Shown in pieces: positions 5,438 to 6,677 of a stretch of 6,677 nt of DNA. Made by a program: the position numbers and the translations under genes. Numbering within the stretch: position 1 is the stretch's first letter; each line of letters begins with the position of its first letter. The notes under the pieces are model-generated. The model had not been told where the DNA came from, searched no databases, and worked only from the letters and a program-made list of their open reading frames with translations. Origin of the DNA: Lachnospiraceae bacterium (GTDB lineage: Bacteria; Bacillota; Clostridia; Lachnospirales; Lachnospiraceae); NCBI GenBank assembly GCA_014804185.1, contig JAAVAG010000056.1, positions 1-6,677 on the forward strand, read 5' to 3'.

Positions 5438-5638
5438 ATGAAACAGCAAGTCTACAAAACAGGAAATCACCCTGCGGATCACAGAACATTTGGCGGAATT
5501 ATTTACGCGTCGGACTTTAACACAGACTGCAGAAAAAACAACAATGCCAGCGGATCCGCCATTGCCCGGAGAATTGCCAGGGATCTGGCTTTTGACAAAG
5601 AATGTATGGCTAATGCGGCAAGGAGGGAAATGCTATGA
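5438..5638 (+). CDS. Small hypothetical protein, 66 aa
   Basis: I do not recognise the family. The start at 5438 follows a GGAGG at 5420-5424 with a spacing of 13 bases, longer than ideal, and no better start exists in frame. The protein begins MKQQVYKTGNHPADHRTFGG and ends with a helical, arginine-rich segment (SAIARRIARDLAFDKECMANAA). It is hydrophilic with no membrane segment. Its stop overlaps the start of the polymerase-like gene by ATGA, so the two are translationally coupled. It may be a partner or regulator of the polymerase, but this rests only on position. Confidence 0.65.
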   Translation: MKQQVYKTGNHPADHRTFGGIIYASDFNTDCRKNNNASGSAIARRIARDLAFDKECMANAARREML

Positions 5639-6677
5639 CGGAGACTGCACAGTATACAATGCTCAAACTTCCGATCCAGGAACTGATCAATCAGAAATTT
5701 GACGTGACTATGGACAGCGACACTGCAGCGCAGAAGGGATACCTGATCGCACAGGACAATTCCCTCCTGCTTGATCAGATCGAAAGGCTCAGAGGAAAGG
5801 AAACGTCTCATGTCAGCGAAATCATTCTCATCGTCGCCAGAAAAAATCCCAGACAGGAAACGGAACTGAGGCGTCTTTTAAGCGAAGGTTTTTTGTACAA
5901 CAACATACACTACACCCGCTTTGGCAAATCCGCTTCACAGGGGAAAGACGGTATTACCGCCTTTGTGTGCGACCAGATGTTTGAGGAATTGTACAGGATC
6001 ACACAGATGGACATCCCGGTCAAAGAATGCGTGATTTCCAAATATGAGGCCCAGAGATGTCTGCCTTTCAGTTCCTGCACCCTCATCTGTGGCTATATGC
6101 CCAATATTGTTATTATCGGGGAATATGAAAAGGTATTGCGGAATCAGTTCATCAAGTATGTCGCAGCACAGGAAAAGGAATTTACCGACCCGCAGACCGG
6201 TCAGACGAAAACATATATGGCCAGAGAAGTCAGAGAAGGCTGTCGGGACATAACCCTTTCTCCCTTTGACGGATGCGGATGTCACGAACATGAGTTTATG
6301 GAACATATCAGCGCACAGCTTGGACTGGACTACTCTGCCATTGGCGCCCAGGTCAGACTGCCCTTTATCAAAGGATATTCCGTATATGTCCCGTTTCGGT
6401 CCATTCTGAAAGAGTGGGGATATGAATCTATTACAGATATTTATGGCGTCAGTCATCCCATAGACACTATCGACTGTATTTGGAATATTTCCATGTTTAA
6501 AGGCCACAGGTTATTTCTGGAAAAATACGGAAACGATGCCTGGACACAGTACATGAAAACGCTCCGAAAGTACAGCTTCAAGCTGGGAATCAGCAAATAC
6601 AGCCATCATACCACGCACATTGACAAATATACCCGCATGAATTTCCAGTATCTGCAGTGCCTGAATCTGTGGAATCC
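5635..6677 (+). CDS. RdRP/YonO-like single-subunit RNA polymerase, N-terminal part (runs off window)
   Basis: The frame is open for 347 residues to the window edge. Four motifs occur in the order seen in cellular QDE-1/RDR-type RNA-dependent RNA polymerases: RFGKSASQ (residues 95-102, compare the SxSQ motif), KYEA with FSS (136-147, compare KxAAR and FSS), PFDGCG (210-215, compare TDGxGxIS) and QVRLPFIKG (239-247, compare QIRxxGxKG). This family shares a double-psi beta-barrel core with cellular RNA polymerase; its phage member YonO is a DNA-dependent RNA polymerase. The second barrel with the catalytic DxDGD would be expected beyond the edge, so activity cannot be judged. The start has AGGAGGG seven bases upstream. 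Template type is unknown. Confidence 0.75.
   Translation, partial: MTETAQYTMLKLPIQELINQKFDVTMDSDTAAQKGYLIAQDNSLLLDQIERLRGKETSHVSEIILIVARKNPRQETELRRLLSEGFLYNNIHYTRFGKSASQGKDGITAFVCDQMFEELYRITQMDIPVKECVISKYEAQRCLPFSSCTLICGYMPNIVIIGEYEKVLRNQFIKYVAAQEKEFTDPQTGQTKTYMAREVREGCRDITLSPFDGCGCHEHEFMEHISAQLGLDYSAIGAQVRLPFIKGYSVYVPFRSILKEWGYESITDIYGVSHPIDTIDCIWNISMFKGHRLFLEKYGNDAWTQYMKTLRKYSFKLGISKYSHHTTHIDKYTRMNFQYLQCLNLWN

Noticed and set aside
5198..5482. N-terminal extension of the sigma gene to 5482 (309-residue frame)
   Set aside because: The extension would cross the strong leftward promoter at 5285-5313 and overlap the start of the rightward small gene. Its translation is hydrophobic and cysteine-rich with no likeness to sigma factors, and it has no ribosome binding site.
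5503..5811. Minus-strand frame of 102 residues
   Set aside because: It overlaps both rightward genes, and those have clear binding sites and an ATGA coupling.
5935..6507. Minus-strand frame of 190 residues
   Set aside because: It lies wholly within the polymerase-like gene on the opposite strand, has no ribosome binding site and resembles no family.

Overview
The window looks like accessory DNA from a low-to-moderate GC Gram-positive bacterium, most likely a clostridial (Lachnospiraceae-like) Firmicute. The evidence is the strong GGAGG-type ribosome binding sites, a consensus sigma-A promoter, two sites resembling the Gram-positive LexA (DinR) box, and several Firmicute-type small mobile-element proteins. 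The species cannot be named from the sequence.

Left part (1-2530) is AT-rich, and every supported gene is on the minus strand. Reading in the direction of transcription, these are a cold-shock-domain protein, an HK97 gp10-like phage protein, an HU/IHF-family DNA-binding protein, a 60-residue cysteine-rich protein, a 101-residue unknown and a 69-residue unknown. The first four are tightly packed and look like one operon. They look like the end of a prophage or other integrated element.

Junction (about 2460-2602). A cluster of GGTAATC repeats is followed by the T-arm and 3' acceptor strand of a tRNA with no 5' part, and then by a hairpin terminator. This is the arrangement expected at the distal attachment site of an element integrated into the 3' end of a tRNA gene. 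Base composition becomes visibly richer in GC to the right of it.

Right part (2655-6677) is a divergent gene pair of operons around a 240-bp control region (5198-5437). Leftward runs a sigma-70-family factor, a DUF262 (GmrSD N-terminal / ParB-like) protein and a small HD-domain protein. Rightward runs a 66-residue unknown, coupled by an ATGA overlap to a long reading frame that leaves the window. That frame (347 residues visible) carries, in the right order, four motifs that resemble the QDE-1/RDR-type RNA-dependent RNA polymerase family and its bacterial/phage YonO-like relatives. The expected catalytic aspartate motif would lie beyond the window edge. Each side of the control region has its own LexA-like box: one lies between the -35 and -10 of a near-perfect sigma-A promoter for the sigma operon, the other sits just downstream of the weaker putative promoter for the polymerase operon.

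Taken together, the right half is a candidate SOS-controlled module that pairs a YonO/RdRP-like single-subunit polymerase with a sigma factor, a DUF262 protein and an HD protein. That they work together is an inference from the shared control region, not something the sequence proves.
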